A DNA stretch of 58,171 nucleotides from Gammaproteobacteria bacterium (GTDB lineage: Bacteria; Pseudomonadota; Gammaproteobacteria; Arenicellales; Arenicellaceae), in contig JAKVBA010000032.1 of assembly GCA_022447525.1 (NCBI GenBank), positions 1-58,171 of the forward strand, read 5' to 3'. A program made the position numbers and the translations under genes. This document shows positions 1 through 10,102 of this stretch, in pieces. Under the pieces are notes generated by a model. That model had not been told where the DNA came from. It saw only the letters and a program-made list of their open reading frames with translations, and made no database searches. Position 1 is the first letter of the stretch, and each line of letters begins with the position of its first letter.

Positions 1-3000
1 GCAAGCATTGCCCAAACCACAACGTCTTCGATCCGGGGTAAAATTTTAGATGTCTCCGGAGCTCCAGTTTCAAATGTTGAAGTAACAGTAGTTGACCAAA
101 GAACTGGCGCAACCCGCCGCGTAAGTTCTAACAACACGGGAACGTTTTTCGCATCAAACCTTTCGGTTGGTGGACCGTTTGTCGTAACGGCTAATGGTCA
201 GACTGTTAAAGTTAACAACATCGCGCTTGGCGATATCTACAATCTCACTATACAGGCCGCTCCAGAAGCGATTGAAGAGGTTGTGGTAACTGGTAAAGCA
301 CTCAATATCGCAGACGTGGCATCTGGGCCATCTGCTATATTTTCACTTGCAGATCTTGAAGACGCAGTTGCTTTTGAGCGTGACATCAAAGATGTTTTCA
401 GTAATGACCCGCGCATCAACCTAGACGACTCAACAAGAGGATCTGGTGTTAACTGTGGTGGCAAAAACCCACGCTTCAATGGCATCACAGTCGACGGTGT
501 TTCGCAAGCTGATCGCTTCGGTTTAAACAACAACGGTTTTGCTACTGCCAATGGACAACCTTTTCCATTCGACGCCATCCAAAACGTTTCTGTTGAACTA
601 GCTCCTTTCGACGTAACTTACGGCGACTTCTCAGCTTGTGCGATTAACGCTGTTACTAAGTCTGGTACCAATGAATTCCACGGAAACGTGTTTTATGAAT
701 ACTCAAGTGACTCTTTCCGTGGTGATACTATCAGCATTGGCGGTGAAGATATCGATGTTGGTGGCGGTCAAGACTACACCGAAGATACTTATGGCTTCAC
801 TCTAGGTGGGCCAATCATCAAAGATAGCTTGTTCTTCTCAATTTCATATGAACAAGAAGAATCACCACGCTTCACATCTCAAGGTTTCGCCGGCTCAGGT
901 AGCGGAGTCGAACGTGATTGGTTAAGCCAAGCTGACTATGAACGAATTTTGAATATTGCTCAAAACGTTTACGGCTATAACCCAGGCGGACAACCAGGAA
1001 ACGGTTCAAACGACATCGAAAAATTGCTTGGTAGAATAGACTGGGATATCAATGATTCTCATAGAGCGTCTTTTATCTACAACAGCTTTGAAGGTGTTGA
1101 GACACGCGCCTCAGACGGCGATTTGAATGAGTTTGAATTCTCAAACCACTTTTATAATAAAGGTAGCGATCTAACCACTAGCATCTTCAAACTGAATTCA
1201 CAGTGGACAGACAATCTTTCTTCTGAACTTTTCTTGAGTCGTAACGAGTTGGATGACTCACAGGTTACCGTTGGCGATCCTGATTTTGGAGATTTCCAAA
1301 TCAGTATTGGCCGAAACACTGTTTATCTTGGTGCAGACGACTCTCGTCAAGCTAACGACCTAAACTACACTTCGGATTTGATCAAGCTGAACTTCCAGTA
1401 TCTCGCAGGCGATCACGTAATTACAGCTGGCTATGAGCAAGACGAATTGGAAGTATTTAATCTGTTTGTTCAACATTCCAACGGTGGTGAGTACGACTTC
1501 TTCGACGATTCAGGTTTTGGTGGACTGAGCGGTATCGATAAGTTTGAACTTGGCTTGCCAAACCGTATCTACTACGGAAGCGGTGGTGGAACCAACAATG
1601 CGCAAGACGCAGCGGCTAACTTCACTACCACTCGTAAAACGTTCTTTATCCAAGACGAGTATTTCTTCTCGGATCTTGATCTGACTGTGGTTGGCGGATT
1701 GCGTTATGAAAAATTTGAAATTGGCGATCGTCCTCGTTTTAATCAAGCCTTCACCGACATAACTGGCGTAAGAAACGACGCTAATATCGATGGTCTTGAT
1801 TTATTAATGCCACGCTTTGGTTTCACTTGGAATAAAACCGATCAACTTACTCTTCGTGGTGGCTTAGGAGTGTTCTCAGGCGGCAACCCGAATGTATGGA
1901 TTTCAAACTCATACAGTAACGACGGTATCACCAACGTTCAGCTGAGACAGTCTTTCGACGAGTCAATCTTCAACTTGCCACTTAGCGGCCAAGGCAGACC
2001 TGGTTTCGACGTCCCACAAGCACTTGTGGATGCTGTTGCTTCTACGACCTCAGATGATGCAGCTATCGGTCGGTTAGCGATTGTTGACCCTAACTACAAG
2101 CAACCTAATGAATTGAAATTGGCGTTAGGCGCTACCTTCGATGTAAACGACAGCTTGACGATCGACGCAGATTTGTTGTACTCGAAACAACGCGATTCGG
2201 CTGTCTACGTTGACTTAGCTCAAAGTATCACAGGTCGCACCGCAGCGGGCGCGCCAGTTTACTCAAATGTGCGTGGTTTTGATAACTTCATGTTGACAAA
2301 CTCGGACAACGATGCAGACGCTCTAGTTGTTTCTTTCAGTGCTAAGCAGCAGTTTGATTCGGGCGCTGAATTTACGGTTGGATATGCCTACAGTGATGTT
2401 GAAGATGTCGCAGGTATGAACTCTTCAGTAGCGTTCTCAAACTTTGCCAACGTTGCTACAAGCAACCCTAATTCTGTTGAAGCAGGCACTTCTGAGTACG
2501 AAGTACCTCATCGTTTGACGATGCGTTATAAGTTTCAAAAGAACTTCTTTGGTGACCTTGCGACTCGTTTCTCAATCTACGGTGTATACAAAGATGGTCA
2601 AAGTACAAGTTACACCATGAGCAACAGTGGTTTGGAAGCCAATAGTCGCGGTCGCCGCCAGCTACTCTATGTACCAACATCTAATGATGGTGCAGTGATT
2701 TATGAGCAAGGCTTTGATATCGCAGGATTCAACGAGTTTATCGATGCTAACGGCCTAACTCGAGGTACATTCGTGGGACGCAACACCGCGAAGTCTAAAG
2801 CGAGCGCTCGTGTGGATTTCCGTATCGATCAAGAGCTACCTGAGTTTAATGGCTTCAAACCACGCTTATATGCAAAAGTACGCAATGTTCTTAACCTTCT
2901 GAATGACAGTTGGGGAGAGCAATACGACGCACGTTTTGTAAGTGCTCAAGTTATTGACTCTAGCGTTAACGCGCAAGGTCAATATGTGTTTGAATCGTTT

Positions 3001-3078
3001 GATCCATCAAACATTACTAACTTGCTTGAAGACCCTTCTGTGTGGGAAGCACGTATCGGGATCGAAGTTAAATTCTAA
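1..3078 (+). CDS. TonB-dependent receptor, Oar-like (5' end cut off)
   Basis: This is an outer-membrane TonB-dependent receptor missing its N-terminus. The frame is open from base 1, and 1025 residues are visible before the TAA. The first visible residues form a carboxypeptidase-regulatory-like fold (about residues 10-85), followed by a TonB-box-like EEVVVTG. Next comes a plug domain (about 100-215) with the RFNGITVDGV and NAVTKSGTNEFHG stretches typical of Oar-type receptors. The rest is aromatic-rich beta-barrel strands ending in EVKF, as in outer-membrane proteins. An internal ATG at 283 would remove the regulatory domain and the TonB box, so it is not the start. The substrate is unknown; in this family large peptides or polysaccharide fragments are possible. 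A strong hairpin terminator follows. I am confident of the family, not of the cargo. Confidence 0.93.
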   Translation, partial: ASIAQTTTSSIRGKILDVSGAPVSNVEVTVVDQRTGATRRVSSNNTGTFFASNLSVGGPFVVTANGQTVKVNNIALGDIYNLTIQAAPEAIEEVVVTGKALNIADVASGPSAIFSLADLEDAVAFERDIKDVFSNDPRINLDDSTRGSGVNCGGKNPRFNGITVDGVSQADRFGLNNNGFATANGQPFPFDAIQNVSVELAPFDVTYGDFSACAINAVTKSGTNEFHGNVFYEYSSDSFRGDTISIGGEDIDVGGGQDYTEDTYGFTLGGPIIKDSLFFSISYEQEESPRFTSQGFAGSGSGVERDWLSQADYERILNIAQNVYGYNPGGQPGNGSNDIEKLLGRIDWDINDSHRASFIYNSFEGVETRASDGDLNEFEFSNHFYNKGSDLTTSIFKLNSQWTDNLSSELFLSRNELDDSQVTVGDPDFGDFQISIGRNTVYLGADDSRQANDLNYTSDLIKLNFQYLAGDHVITAGYEQDELEVFNLFVQHSNGGEYDFFDDSGFGGLSGIDKFELGLPNRIYYGSGGGTNNAQDAAANFTTTRKTFFIQDEYFFSDLDLTVVGGLRYEKFEIGDRPRFNQAFTDITGVRNDANIDGLDLLMPRFGFTWNKTDQLTLRGGLGVFSGGNPNVWISNSYSNDGITNVQLRQSFDESIFNLPLSGQGRPGFDVPQALVDAVASTTSDDAAIGRLAIVDPNYKQPNELKLALGATFDVNDSLTIDADLLYSKQRDSAVYVDLAQSITGRTAAGAPVYSNVRGFDNFMLTNSDNDADALVVSFSAKQQFDSGAEFTVGYAYSDVEDVAGMNSSVAFSNFANVATSNPNSVEAGTSEYEVPHRLTMRYKFQKNFFGDLATRFSIYGVYKDGQSTSYTMSNSGLEANSRGRRQLLYVPTSNDGAVIYEQGFDIAGFNEFIDANGLTRGTFVGRNTAKSKASARVDFRIDQELPEFNGFKPRLYAKVRNVLNLLNDSWGEQYDARFVSAQVIDSSVNAQGQYVFESFDPSNITNLLEDPSVWEARIGIEVKF

Positions 3079-3105
3079 TTTTTCTTACACAATAGAGTAA
3101 GATTG

Positions 3106-3130
3106 AGGGCCAGCTTTGCTGGCCCTTTTT
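3106..3130 (+). terminator. Rho-independent terminator after TonB receptor
   Basis: A perfect 9-bp stem (AGGGCCAGC / GCTGGCCCT) with a TTT loop is followed by a T-rich run. It lies 28 bases after the receptor stop codon and just before the next gene. Confidence 0.9.
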
Positions 3131-3142
3131 CTTTTTGAGTTT

Positions 3143-4165
3143 ATGAGCAAAAATCTATTTAAAATCCTAGCCATTCTGATTTTGACCTTAAATATACTGA
3201 GTCATAGCGCTAGCTCTAGTGAGGAAACAGAAGTTGTTATCATTAAACTGGCGTCACCCCTAGATGAACCAGATATAGAAATCTCTGGGCTCGCATGGTG
3301 TGGTGAGCTGTTGATTTTACTACCTCAATATCCAGAGCGATTCACTGGTTCCAATCGTTCATACTTCTATACCGTTTCAAAAAGCGAAATCCTATCTTAC
3401 TTAAACTCGAGTTCTCGAGAGACAAAACTCAGAGCCCAAAAGCTCTTAGTATATGAAAACGAAATACGAGATCGCATGTCTTTTTTTGAAGGCTTCGAAG
3501 CAATTGCCTGCGAAGATAACGTCATCTGGCTTAGTATAGAGGCACAAAACTTGTTAGGAACACATCAGGCTTACCTAGTGCCTGCTGAATTAGACCTTGC
3601 TGGATCAACGCCTAACATCAGCGTAAGAACAGATCAAATCCGCTACATAAAGTCTCAAAGCGGCATCCACAATAAAGGAGAGGAAGCAATCGTGTTGCAC
3701 GGTGAACATCTTGTAAGCTTGCATGAAGTTTATGATCAAAGAGCGGTTGCGTTTCCAAAGGCTAACCGGGTAAATCGAGTAACAGGAGAACAGAGTTCGA
3801 TTGACATCAGCCACCTACCCTATCGTTTAACAGACGCCACTAGCGTTGACGAGGACAATAGGTTTTGGGTAATCAACTATCAGTACAGTGGTGATAGATT
3901 TGCTCGGGGTGCGAACGACCCCTTGGCAACAGAATACGGTAAAGGCGCGAGCCATAAACGATCCTACAATACCGAACGGTTAGTAGAATACCAGTTCAAT
4001 AACGATAGGATAGAACGCACAAAAGAAGCGCCCATTCAACTTCTTATGACCAGCAAGGAAGGGCGTAACTGGGAAGGGATAGTACGACTTGATGATATGG
4101 GCTTTTTAATTGCCACCGATAAACACCCCAAAACCATATTCGGTTTCGTTCCATTCACGCGATAG
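3143..4165 (+). CDS. Secreted protein of unknown function, beta-propeller-like
   Basis: This is a predicted exported protein of 340 residues. I chose the ATG at 3143 because it opens directly into a basic then hydrophobic signal peptide ([19 protein letters not shown]). The earlier in-frame start at 3116 lies inside the upstream terminator. The mature part has short motifs such as [29 protein letters not shown] and WEGIVRLDD. These recall esterase-like phytase or SdiA-regulated beta-propeller proteins, where acidic loops recur on successive blades. The likeness is weak and I do not assign an activity. The gene lies between the TonB receptor and an exported amidohydrolase on the same strand, but the terminator argues for separate transcription from the receptor. 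Confidence 0.6.
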   Translation: MSKNLFKILAILILTLNILSHSASSSEETEVVIIKLASPLDEPDIEISGLAWCGELLILLPQYPERFTGSNRSYFYTVSKSEILSYLNSSSRETKLRAQKLLVYENEIRDRMSFFEGFEAIACEDNVIWLSIEAQNLLGTHQAYLVPAELDLAGSTPNISVRTDQIRYIKSQSGIHNKGEEAIVLHGEHLVSLHEVYDQRAVAFPKANRVNRVTGEQSSIDISHLPYRLTDATSVDEDNRFWVINYQYSGDRFARGANDPLATEYGKGASHKRSYNTERLVEYQFNNDRIERTKEAPIQLLMTSKEGRNWEGIVRLDDMGFLIATDKHPKTIFGFVPFTR

Positions 4166-4248
4166 AACAGACTAAAGCAGGTATTTGCCAATTTAAATTG
4201 CTGGATATAAAGTGTGGGTATCTGTTAACAACAAAAGTTCAGCACACC

Positions 4249-5526
4249 ATGAAAAAGACACTGGTTACATTAGCAACTTCGGTTTTAGCGCAAAGTGCAG
4301 CCGCAGAAATCATCGCAGTCAAATGCGCGAATTTAATTGATGTTGAATCAGCCAGTGTTACTGGACCAAGGGTCGTAAAGATACAGGACGGTAAAATTCT
4401 GTCGGTTTCAGACTCATCATTTGGTACCAGTAGGGTAATCGATTTAAGTGATCACACCTGCCTTCCTGGGCTGATCGACATGCATGTGCACCTTACCTCT
4501 CAAAGTAGCCCACAGAGTTATTCGGAGGGGTTTCGCCTAAATCCTGCTGACTTCGCATTTAGGGCAGCCAAATATGCAGAAATAACGCTTTTGTCTGGAT
4601 TTACAGCGGTTAGAAACCTAGGAGACGATGGAACGATAACGAAGTCTTTGAGAAACGCGATTAAGCAAGATATTGCCATTGGACCGAGGATTTATACTGC
4701 AGGCAAATCACTCGCTACAACAGGAGGGCATGCCGATCCAACTAACGGGGTAAGAGACTCTCTGATGGGTGACCCGATTGCTAAGCAAGGCGTCGTAAAT
4801 GGTGTTGCCGAGGCACGAAAAGCCGTACGACAAAGATATAAGGAAGGTGCAGACCTTATTAAAATTACGGCCACAGGAGGTGTGTTAAGTACAGCAAAAA
4901 ATGGTCAGAATCCACAATTTATGGTTGACGAGCTTGAGGCAATAATCGCTACCGCCAATGACTACGGCATGAAAGTAGCTGCTCACGCACACGGTGGCGA
5001 AGGTATGATAAGAGCCATCAAAGCTGGAGTAGACAGTATTGAACACGGGACACTAATGACTGATGAAGTGCGAAAGCTGATGAAAAAGCATGGCACTTAT
5101 TTAGTACCAACAATTCTGGCCGGCGAGTTTGTAGCAGAAAAGGCTGAAATTGATGGTTACTTCCCAGAAATTGTTAGGCCAAAAGCAAGGAGCATTGGAC
5201 CTCAGTTAAAAGGGAATTTCACCAAAGCTTACAAGGCCGGAGTAAAAATCGCGTTCGGCACAGACAGCGGTGTTTCAGCGCATGGCGATAATGCAAAGGA
5301 GTTCAAGTTAATGGTAGAGGCTGGTATGCCACCAATGGAAGCAATCAGGGCAGCAACCATCAATGCTGCCGACCTACTGGGGGAATCCGATAATCTAGGG
5401 TCGATCAGTTCGGGGAAATTTGCTGATTTAATTGCAGTTAGAGGAAACCCAATCAACAACATTGAGCTGCTAGAAGATGTCCAGTTTGTGATGAAAAACG
5501 GTGTTGTATATAAGCAAGCTAATTAA
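4249..5526 (+). CDS. Exported metal-dependent amidohydrolase (Xaa-Pro dipeptidase/imidazolonepropionase-like)
   Basis: This is a 425-residue amidohydrolase-superfamily enzyme, probably periplasmic, hydrolysing an amide or peptide bond. I prefer the ATG at 4249, which gives a clean signal peptide ([19 protein letters not shown]); a TTG at 4198 would put 17 residues in front of it. Visible metal-site motifs in order are MHVHLT (residues 79 and 81 are the first two His), a candidate carboxylated Lys in [21 protein letters not shown] and the final Asp in FGTDSG. The C-terminus has the usual AADLLG ... [14 protein letters not shown] segment. The order and spacing match prolidase-like members such as Sgx9260-type enzymes; the true substrate cannot be read from sequence. 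Confidence 0.88.
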   Translation: MKKTLVTLATSVLAQSAAAEIIAVKCANLIDVESASVTGPRVVKIQDGKILSVSDSSFGTSRVIDLSDHTCLPGLIDMHVHLTSQSSPQSYSEGFRLNPADFAFRAAKYAEITLLSGFTAVRNLGDDGTITKSLRNAIKQDIAIGPRIYTAGKSLATTGGHADPTNGVRDSLMGDPIAKQGVVNGVAEARKAVRQRYKEGADLIKITATGGVLSTAKNGQNPQFMVDELEAIIATANDYGMKVAAHAHGGEGMIRAIKAGVDSIEHGTLMTDEVRKLMKKHGTYLVPTILAGEFVAEKAEIDGYFPEIVRPKARSIGPQLKGNFTKAYKAGVKIAFGTDSGVSAHGDNAKEFKLMVEAGMPPMEAIRAATINAADLLGESDNLGSISSGKFADLIAVRGNPINNIELLEDVQFVMKNGVVYKQAN

Positions 5527-5855
5527 TTCTGAACCCAAGCTCTAAGCTCAATTTTAATATTCCTCAAAGTGATGCCAAGCTTTGGCATCACTACTTACCT
5601 TGACCTAGTTGGACCCAATTAAACCAAAAGAAAACCGTTTGCACTCAATACCGACGTTGCAGGCCACTTGGGCTTGTTTGTTGCAGCCTAATTTAAACAC
5701 ATAAAGGCAAGTCTAAGTTCACGCACGAGGGCTAAATAAAGCGTCTAGAAATCCGCAGGCATACTGGATTGAGAGATACAAAACGAGGTGAGGGAACAAT
5801 AATCAATAATCTACCTTGGAGTTCATCCACTGAACTTGGTGCTCTATTTGGTTAC
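5527..5855. other. Intergenic region between convergent genes
   Basis: These 329 bases lie between the amidohydrolase and the reverse-strand beta-barrel gene. Apart from the hairpin at 5569-5591 I see no ORF with a plausible ribosome binding site, no RNA gene and no clear repeat. Confidence 0.5.
5569..5591 (+). terminator. Hairpin, probable terminator between convergent genes
   Basis: A perfect 10-bp stem (GTGATGCCAA / TTGGCATCAC) has a GCT loop, 43 bases after the amidohydrolase stop. The following bases are only modestly T-rich, so termination efficiency is uncertain. Confidence 0.55.
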
Positions 5856-6596
5856 CTACCAGCTTAAATCTGTACCCAGCAAGAACCCTGACGTCGACCC
5901 CAATTCCTCTAGTGTTGGATCTTCCAAATCCAAATTGAAGACGCGATACCCTGCCTTTAGCGAGACCGAGGGCAGAGGCTTATACAAAAGACCGGCTTCA
6001 AACTCATAAGCACTAAGAGATTGATCTGACTTCAGTGTGTCTTCCAATTCCGGGAAGTATGATGTGGCGCCGTAAACTTGGAAATCTTTTAGCAGATTAT
6101 AGGTTCCTGACAACGACAACTTGGGGCCACTAGCATCAAGCTGCGACTCAATATTGAGCGATTGCCATCCCAAACCGAGTTCTATATTCGATTTGTCTTG
6201 AGTACCAAATCTGCGTTTCACATCAAGGTTGAAGAAACTCGAATCTTTGGGTAGGCCGAGAACATTACTTTGCTCATTCTGTTTAAGCTGAGCACTCACA
6301 CCCCAATTGTCGGACCAAATCTCGCTTTTACCAAGAAAGGAGTCTTTCTCCCCATTCTCATTGAGTAAGATATCGAAGTCTCCAGACAGCTTAATTGGGT
6401 TTGCGATTAACGGTGGAGCGTTTTCAGCTAAAATCGAATCTACCAAATCCATTGGCGCATCTTCAGCACTGACCGAGTACGCGTTGACCAGACCAAAAAA
6501 AGCGAACGCAAAAGCGTGCTTAACCCAGTTGGCCTTTAAGGCACCTGAGCTTGCCAATTTCCGTGGCAGTAGTCTATTTACGTCTAGCGTTTTCAT
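5856..6596 (-). CDS. Putative outer-membrane beta-barrel protein
   Basis: This 246-residue protein is not closely recognised. A basic N-terminal stretch (residues 1-28) precedes a hydrophobic segment (about 29-44, HAFAFAFFGLVNAYSVSA), consistent with a signal peptide cleaved near residue 44. The mature part alternates polar and hydrophobic residues in about 8-10 strand-like segments and ends in DLSW, a terminal aromatic typical of barrel proteins recognised by BamA. A role as a small outer-membrane barrel is inferred from this pattern alone. The N-region before the hydrophobic core is unusually long; a later internal start is not available in a good context. It converges on the amidohydrolase gene. 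Confidence 0.55.
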   Translation of the reverse strand: MKTLDVNRLLPRKLASSGALKANWVKHAFAFAFFGLVNAYSVSAEDAPMDLVDSILAENAPPLIANPIKLSGDFDILLNENGEKDSFLGKSEIWSDNWGVSAQLKQNEQSNVLGLPKDSSFFNLDVKRRFGTQDKSNIELGLGWQSLNIESQLDASGPKLSLSGTYNLLKDFQVYGATSYFPELEDTLKSDQSLSAYEFEAGLLYKPLPSVSLKAGYRVFNLDLEDPTLEELGSTSGFLLGTDLSW

Positions 6597-7156
6597 ATTC
6601 TCTCACTCGAACATCGTCGAGTTTTCAATTTATTCCCAAAGACGCTGTGTATTTACAGCTCCAGGTAGAATCTTGTCTCTTCTAACGTCGACGTAAGGTG
6701 TTAAAATCTCACGTCTGAATCAAACAACAAAGTTGGTTCAAGGGCGTAATCTTTCTATCAGAGCCAGTGGTTAAAGAATCAAAGCCTACTCTAACTATTT
6801 CTAGTAGCGCTACTTAACACCAAAACCCACAGCGTCTAACTATTGAATCTAATGTTAGGCCACTCGACTTAGTATCTGACAACTTAGCGTATGACAACTA
6901 AGGTATCTAACAACTAAGATATCTAACAACTAAGCTTAAAAATATGAACTTCGTTGGTAGTTTTACTCAATATCACTTCCCTTGATGTCTTTTCTTAACG
7001 CAGACTTGCTCGAGAGAATTATTTAAAAGCGACGCGTAAAACTATGATTTAAAATAATATCTCGTAGTATAGCTCGAAACTGCGTCAAAGTTATGACTTT
7101 TTCACGACAAATTGAAAAATTTAATGTTCCCAACCAATGTATATCGCTAAACCACA
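6597..7156. other. Intergenic region, AT-rich, with a tandem repeat
   Basis: These 560 bases separate the divergent beta-barrel gene and hslR. They contain a four-unit tandem repeat (6871-6934) and AT-rich tracts just before hslR that probably hold its promoter. I found no credible small gene. Confidence 0.5.
6871..6934. repeat. Short tandem repeat, four units of 15-16 bp
   Basis: Four consecutive units read AGTATCTGACAACTT, AGCGTATGACAACTA, AGGTATCTAACAACTA and AGATATCTAACAACTA, then AG. Units 3 and 4 differ at one base. The array lies in the divergent intergenic region upstream of hslR; whether it is a binding array or replication slippage is unknown. Confidence 0.8.
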
Positions 7157-7558
7157 ATGAGATTCAGCACTAATAATGAGTTAAATAAGGTACGAATCGA
7201 CAAATGGCTTTGGGCTGCTCGCTTCTTTAAAACGCGTCAGCTAGCCGTAAAGGCTCTAAAAACGTCGAAGGTATCACTCAACGGACAAAACTGTAAACCG
7301 GCAGCCATGGTCAAAGCTGGAGACATCGTTTCAATAAAGCGCGGTTTTCACCAAATGGAAGTCGAGATCCGTCTACTGAGCGATAATCGAGGACCAGCCA
7401 GCGTAGCGCAAACACTTTATAGTGAGACCGAAAACAGCAAAATAACAAGGGAGAAAGTGTCTGAGCAAATTGCAGCGCAACCAAAAATAAGCTTTGAGAC
7501 GAGAAAACCAGACAAGCGCGGTGTCAGGACTAATCGTGCGCTTAAGCGAGGAGACTAG
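7157..7558 (+). CDS. hslR: S4-domain RNA-binding protein, heat-shock protein 15
   Basis: This 133-residue protein carries an S4 RNA-binding domain at about residues 12-70 (VRIDKWLWAARFFKTRQLA, KVSLNGQ, VKAGDIVSI) and a basic C-terminal tail (KPDKRGVRTNRALKRGD). Both match Hsp15 (HslR), which binds stalled 50S subunits carrying peptidyl-tRNA and helps recycle them. The length matches E. coli Hsp15 (133 residues). The start ATG at 7157 sits a few residues ahead of the domain, as usual. It is transcribed alone, convergent with thrH. Confidence 0.93.
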   Translation: MRFSTNNELNKVRIDKWLWAARFFKTRQLAVKALKTSKVSLNGQNCKPAAMVKAGDIVSIKRGFHQMEVEIRLLSDNRGPASVAQTLYSETENSKITREKVSEQIAAQPKISFETRKPDKRGVRTNRALKRGD

Positions 7559-7600
7559 CTCTGACCATGCCCAAAGTCCTTAAAGTTTTGTAAACACGTC

Positions 7601-8218
7601 TTATCGTTTTGGCATTTTCACAATTGCCGAGTCTATCTCAGCTCTAAGTTCTTGATATGACTTTGAGACTGGAAATTGAGGAAATTCGTCAATGACATTT
7701 TGAGGTGGACAAAACAAAATCCCCTGCTCTGCTTCGCTCAACATGGTTGTATCATTATATGAGTCACCAGCGGCCACTACATTGAAGTTTAACTCATGCA
7801 GTCTTTTAACAGTCTCTCGCTTGTGGTCTGCCTTTCTAAGTTTGTAATTTTCAATTTTGCCGTTTGCGCCGATAATTAATTCGTGACAGAAAATAGTTGG
7901 CCAATCTAACTGACGCATCATTGGTGTCGCGAATTCTTGAAAGGTATCCGATAAAATAATCATTTGATAGTCTTGGCGAAGTGCGCAGCTGAACTCCTTG
8001 GCACCCTCAAGCGGAGATAATGTAGAGATTACCTCCTGAATATCTTGAATTCTAAAATCATGCTTGGCACACAAATCCAAACGAAATTTCATTAATTCAT
8101 CGTAGTCAGGAATGTCTCTCGTGGTTGCCGTAAGCTCTTTGACTCCCACTTTTTCTGCAAAGTTTATCCATATTTCTGGTATCAGAACGCCCTCTAGGTC
8201 CAAACATACAATATTCAT
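7601..8218 (-). CDS. thrH: ThrH-type phosphoserine phosphatase/homoserine phosphotransferase
   Basis: This HAD-superfamily enzyme of 205 residues has the same length as ThrH of Pseudomonas aeruginosa, which dephosphorylates phosphoserine and can transfer the phosphate to homoserine. Motif I is CLDLEGVL (Asp7 and Glu9, the DxE form typical of ThrH). Motif II is IILSDTF, the motif III region includes LRKADHKRE, and motif IV is AAGDSYNDTTML. The cap has the short helical form of the SerB/ThrH group. It is a single gene on the reverse strand between hslR and hemW. The assignment to ThrH rather than SerB rests on length and the LDLEG motif. Confidence 0.9.
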   Translation of the reverse strand: MNIVCLDLEGVLIPEIWINFAEKVGVKELTATTRDIPDYDELMKFRLDLCAKHDFRIQDIQEVISTLSPLEGAKEFSCALRQDYQMIILSDTFQEFATPMMRQLDWPTIFCHELIIGANGKIENYKLRKADHKRETVKRLHELNFNVVAAGDSYNDTTMLSEAEQGILFCPPQNVIDEFPQFPVSKSYQELRAEIDSAIVKMPKR

Positions 8219-8329
8219 TTAAATCAGCTCTCGTAACGGTATTTTTAGTTGGGCGTGAACCTTAATCCCTCGGCTATTCTCATTCAATAGCGATTAGCCA
8301 ATCACGCCAATAAACACTACAATTCGTGT

Positions 8330-9496
8330 ATGCAATTCGATTGGCAATCCATTCCCTTAAGCTTATATATCCATGTTCCTTGGTGTGAACGCAAATGCCC
8401 GTATTGCGACTTCAACTCGCATCAATCAAAAGGCGTCGTGGACGAACACGAATATATTCAGGCCGTTATCAATGATCTCGACAGAGATATAACGGATTTT
8501 GGCAACATTATCACCGACCGCGAGATTCATACGGTTTTTATCGGCGGAGGAACCCCGTCTCTGTTTACGGCTGAATCATACGATTTTTTGTTCTGTGAGT
8601 TACGACAGCGATTAAACTTTAATACCAAAGCCGAGATCACACTGGAGGCAAACCCAGGCAGCAGTGATGCATGTAAGTTCAAGGGCTTTCGTGAAGTCGG
8701 TATAAATCGATTGTCAATCGGAGTTCAATCTTTCAATCAGCAACACCTCATTGCGCTAGGTCGTATTCATAGTAGCAATGAAGCTATTGCCGCTGCCAAA
8801 TTTGCAACTCAAGCTGGATTCGATAATTTCAACCTAGACCTAATGTTTGGATTACCGTCACAAAAACTTGAGCAAGCACTTAAAGATTTGAGGCACGCTC
8901 TGGAATTACGACCAACACACCTCTCTTGCTATCAGCTAACCATAGAGCCTAATACCCTATTCCATCATCGACCACCAGTGACACCATCAGATGAAACGCT
9001 TTGGGACATGCAAGAAGCACTCCAAGAAGAGCTCGCGCGAGCGAGATATCAACATTATGAGGTGTCTGCCTACGCGCAGCCTCATAGGCAATGTCAACAT
9101 AATTTAAATTATTGGGGATTCGGAGATTACCTTGGAATTGGTGCAGGCGCTCACGGCAAAATCACCACCAATAAGGACGTATTTCGGCGCTGGAAGATTA
9201 AACACCCAGCCAGCTACCTCTCAAAAGCAAGCAAGATAGGCAGCACAGACAAGATTAAGGGAGCGAATATCACCTTTGAGTTTATGTTGAATGCATTACG
9301 ATTAAACAGCGGCTTCGAAATTAATCACTTCGAGCAACGCAGTGGTCAAAGGCTTGCTCAGATAAAACCCTTATTAGATAAGCACACTGAACTGGGCTTA
9401 TTAGAACAGATCTCCAACAGAATTAGACCAACAACATTCGGCCACAATATGCTCAATAACATGCTTGAAGATTATCTCCAAATTGCGAAAGCCTAG
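8330..9496 (+). CDS. hemW: Radical SAM heme chaperone HemW
   Basis: HemW is a 388-residue radical SAM protein, long annotated as oxygen-independent coproporphyrinogen III oxidase-like, that binds heme and delivers it to membrane targets. The CxxxCxxC cluster motif is CERKCPYC (Cys19, 23 and 26). It is followed by FIGGGTPSLF, the TLEANPGS strand, RLSIGVQSF and LMFGLPSQ, all characteristic. The Cys after the cluster motif found in true HemN is Asp here (CDFNS), as in HemW. The start at 8330 gives the usual short N-terminus. It is transcribed divergently from thrH with about 110 bases between them. Confidence 0.93.
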   Translation: MQFDWQSIPLSLYIHVPWCERKCPYCDFNSHQSKGVVDEHEYIQAVINDLDRDITDFGNIITDREIHTVFIGGGTPSLFTAESYDFLFCELRQRLNFNTKAEITLEANPGSSDACKFKGFREVGINRLSIGVQSFNQQHLIALGRIHSSNEAIAAAKFATQAGFDNFNLDLMFGLPSQKLEQALKDLRHALELRPTHLSCYQLTIEPNTLFHHRPPVTPSDETLWDMQEALQEELARARYQHYEVSAYAQPHRQCQHNLNYWGFGDYLGIGAGAHGKITTNKDVFRRWKIKHPASYLSKASKIGSTDKIKGANITFEFMLNALRLNSGFEINHFEQRSGQRLAQIKPLLDKHTELGLLEQISNRIRPTTFGHNMLNNMLEDYLQIAKA

Positions 9497-9526
9497 TGCT
9501 TTAAGAAAATGATCGTTATCAACAAT

Positions 9527-9934
9527 CTAGTCGCTGCCACCAAACTCCTTAACTGCATTTAGGATTTGTCGGCATGTTACCTGACCGATCAATAAGCCAT
9601 CATCGCTTATAACTGGTCGACGACGATGTTTAAAATTAAGCATGTCGCTAGCGACATCGACGATGTTGTCTGTGGCTTTTACCGTGATGACTTCCTTGGT
9701 CATAAATTCACCAACTTTACCCACCGGACTTTTATTATAAACGGAGCTCAATATGGCTTTTAGGCAATCCAGCTCCGACAATATTCCCACCAGGTAACCG
9801 CCATCGTCAACGACGCATACGCCCGATACACGGTAAGCAGATAATAGCCTTATGGCCTCATAAACATCATCATCGGCCTTGACCTTAACTGGGTCTTTTT
9901 GGATAAAGTGCTTCATTTCTACGGATCGCAACAT
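9527..9934 (-). CDS. CBS-pair domain protein
   Basis: This 135-residue stand-alone CBS-pair protein has its first CBS motif at about residues 8-65 (VYEAIRLLSAYRVSGVCVVD, YLVGILSELDC) and its second at about 74-130 (NIVDVASDMLNFKHRRRPV, LLIGQVTCRQIL). Such proteins bind adenine nucleotides and usually regulate a partner. No partner is evident nearby, so the role is open. It is convergent with hemW. The ORF begins at the ATG preceding MKHFIQKDP; MKHF itself, six codons later, is an alternative start. Confidence 0.85.
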   Translation of the reverse strand: MLRSVEMKHFIQKDPVKVKADDDVYEAIRLLSAYRVSGVCVVDDGGYLVGILSELDCLKAILSSVYNKSPVGKVGEFMTKEVITVKATDNIVDVASDMLNFKHRRRPVISDDGLLIGQVTCRQILNAVKEFGGSD

Positions 9935-10102
9935 AGTTTCACCCTCGATACTTTGAGTCTGAGATCAAGCCCGAGCTAAAGTCGCCAATAACCTAACTGG
10001 ACCACCTAGAGCGCAGCGCAAAACCACGCTTGTGTTCCACAATAGCATCTACATACTGCAGAAAAAAGCACTTCTCAAAAATACCAACTATCCGTCAAAC
10101 AA

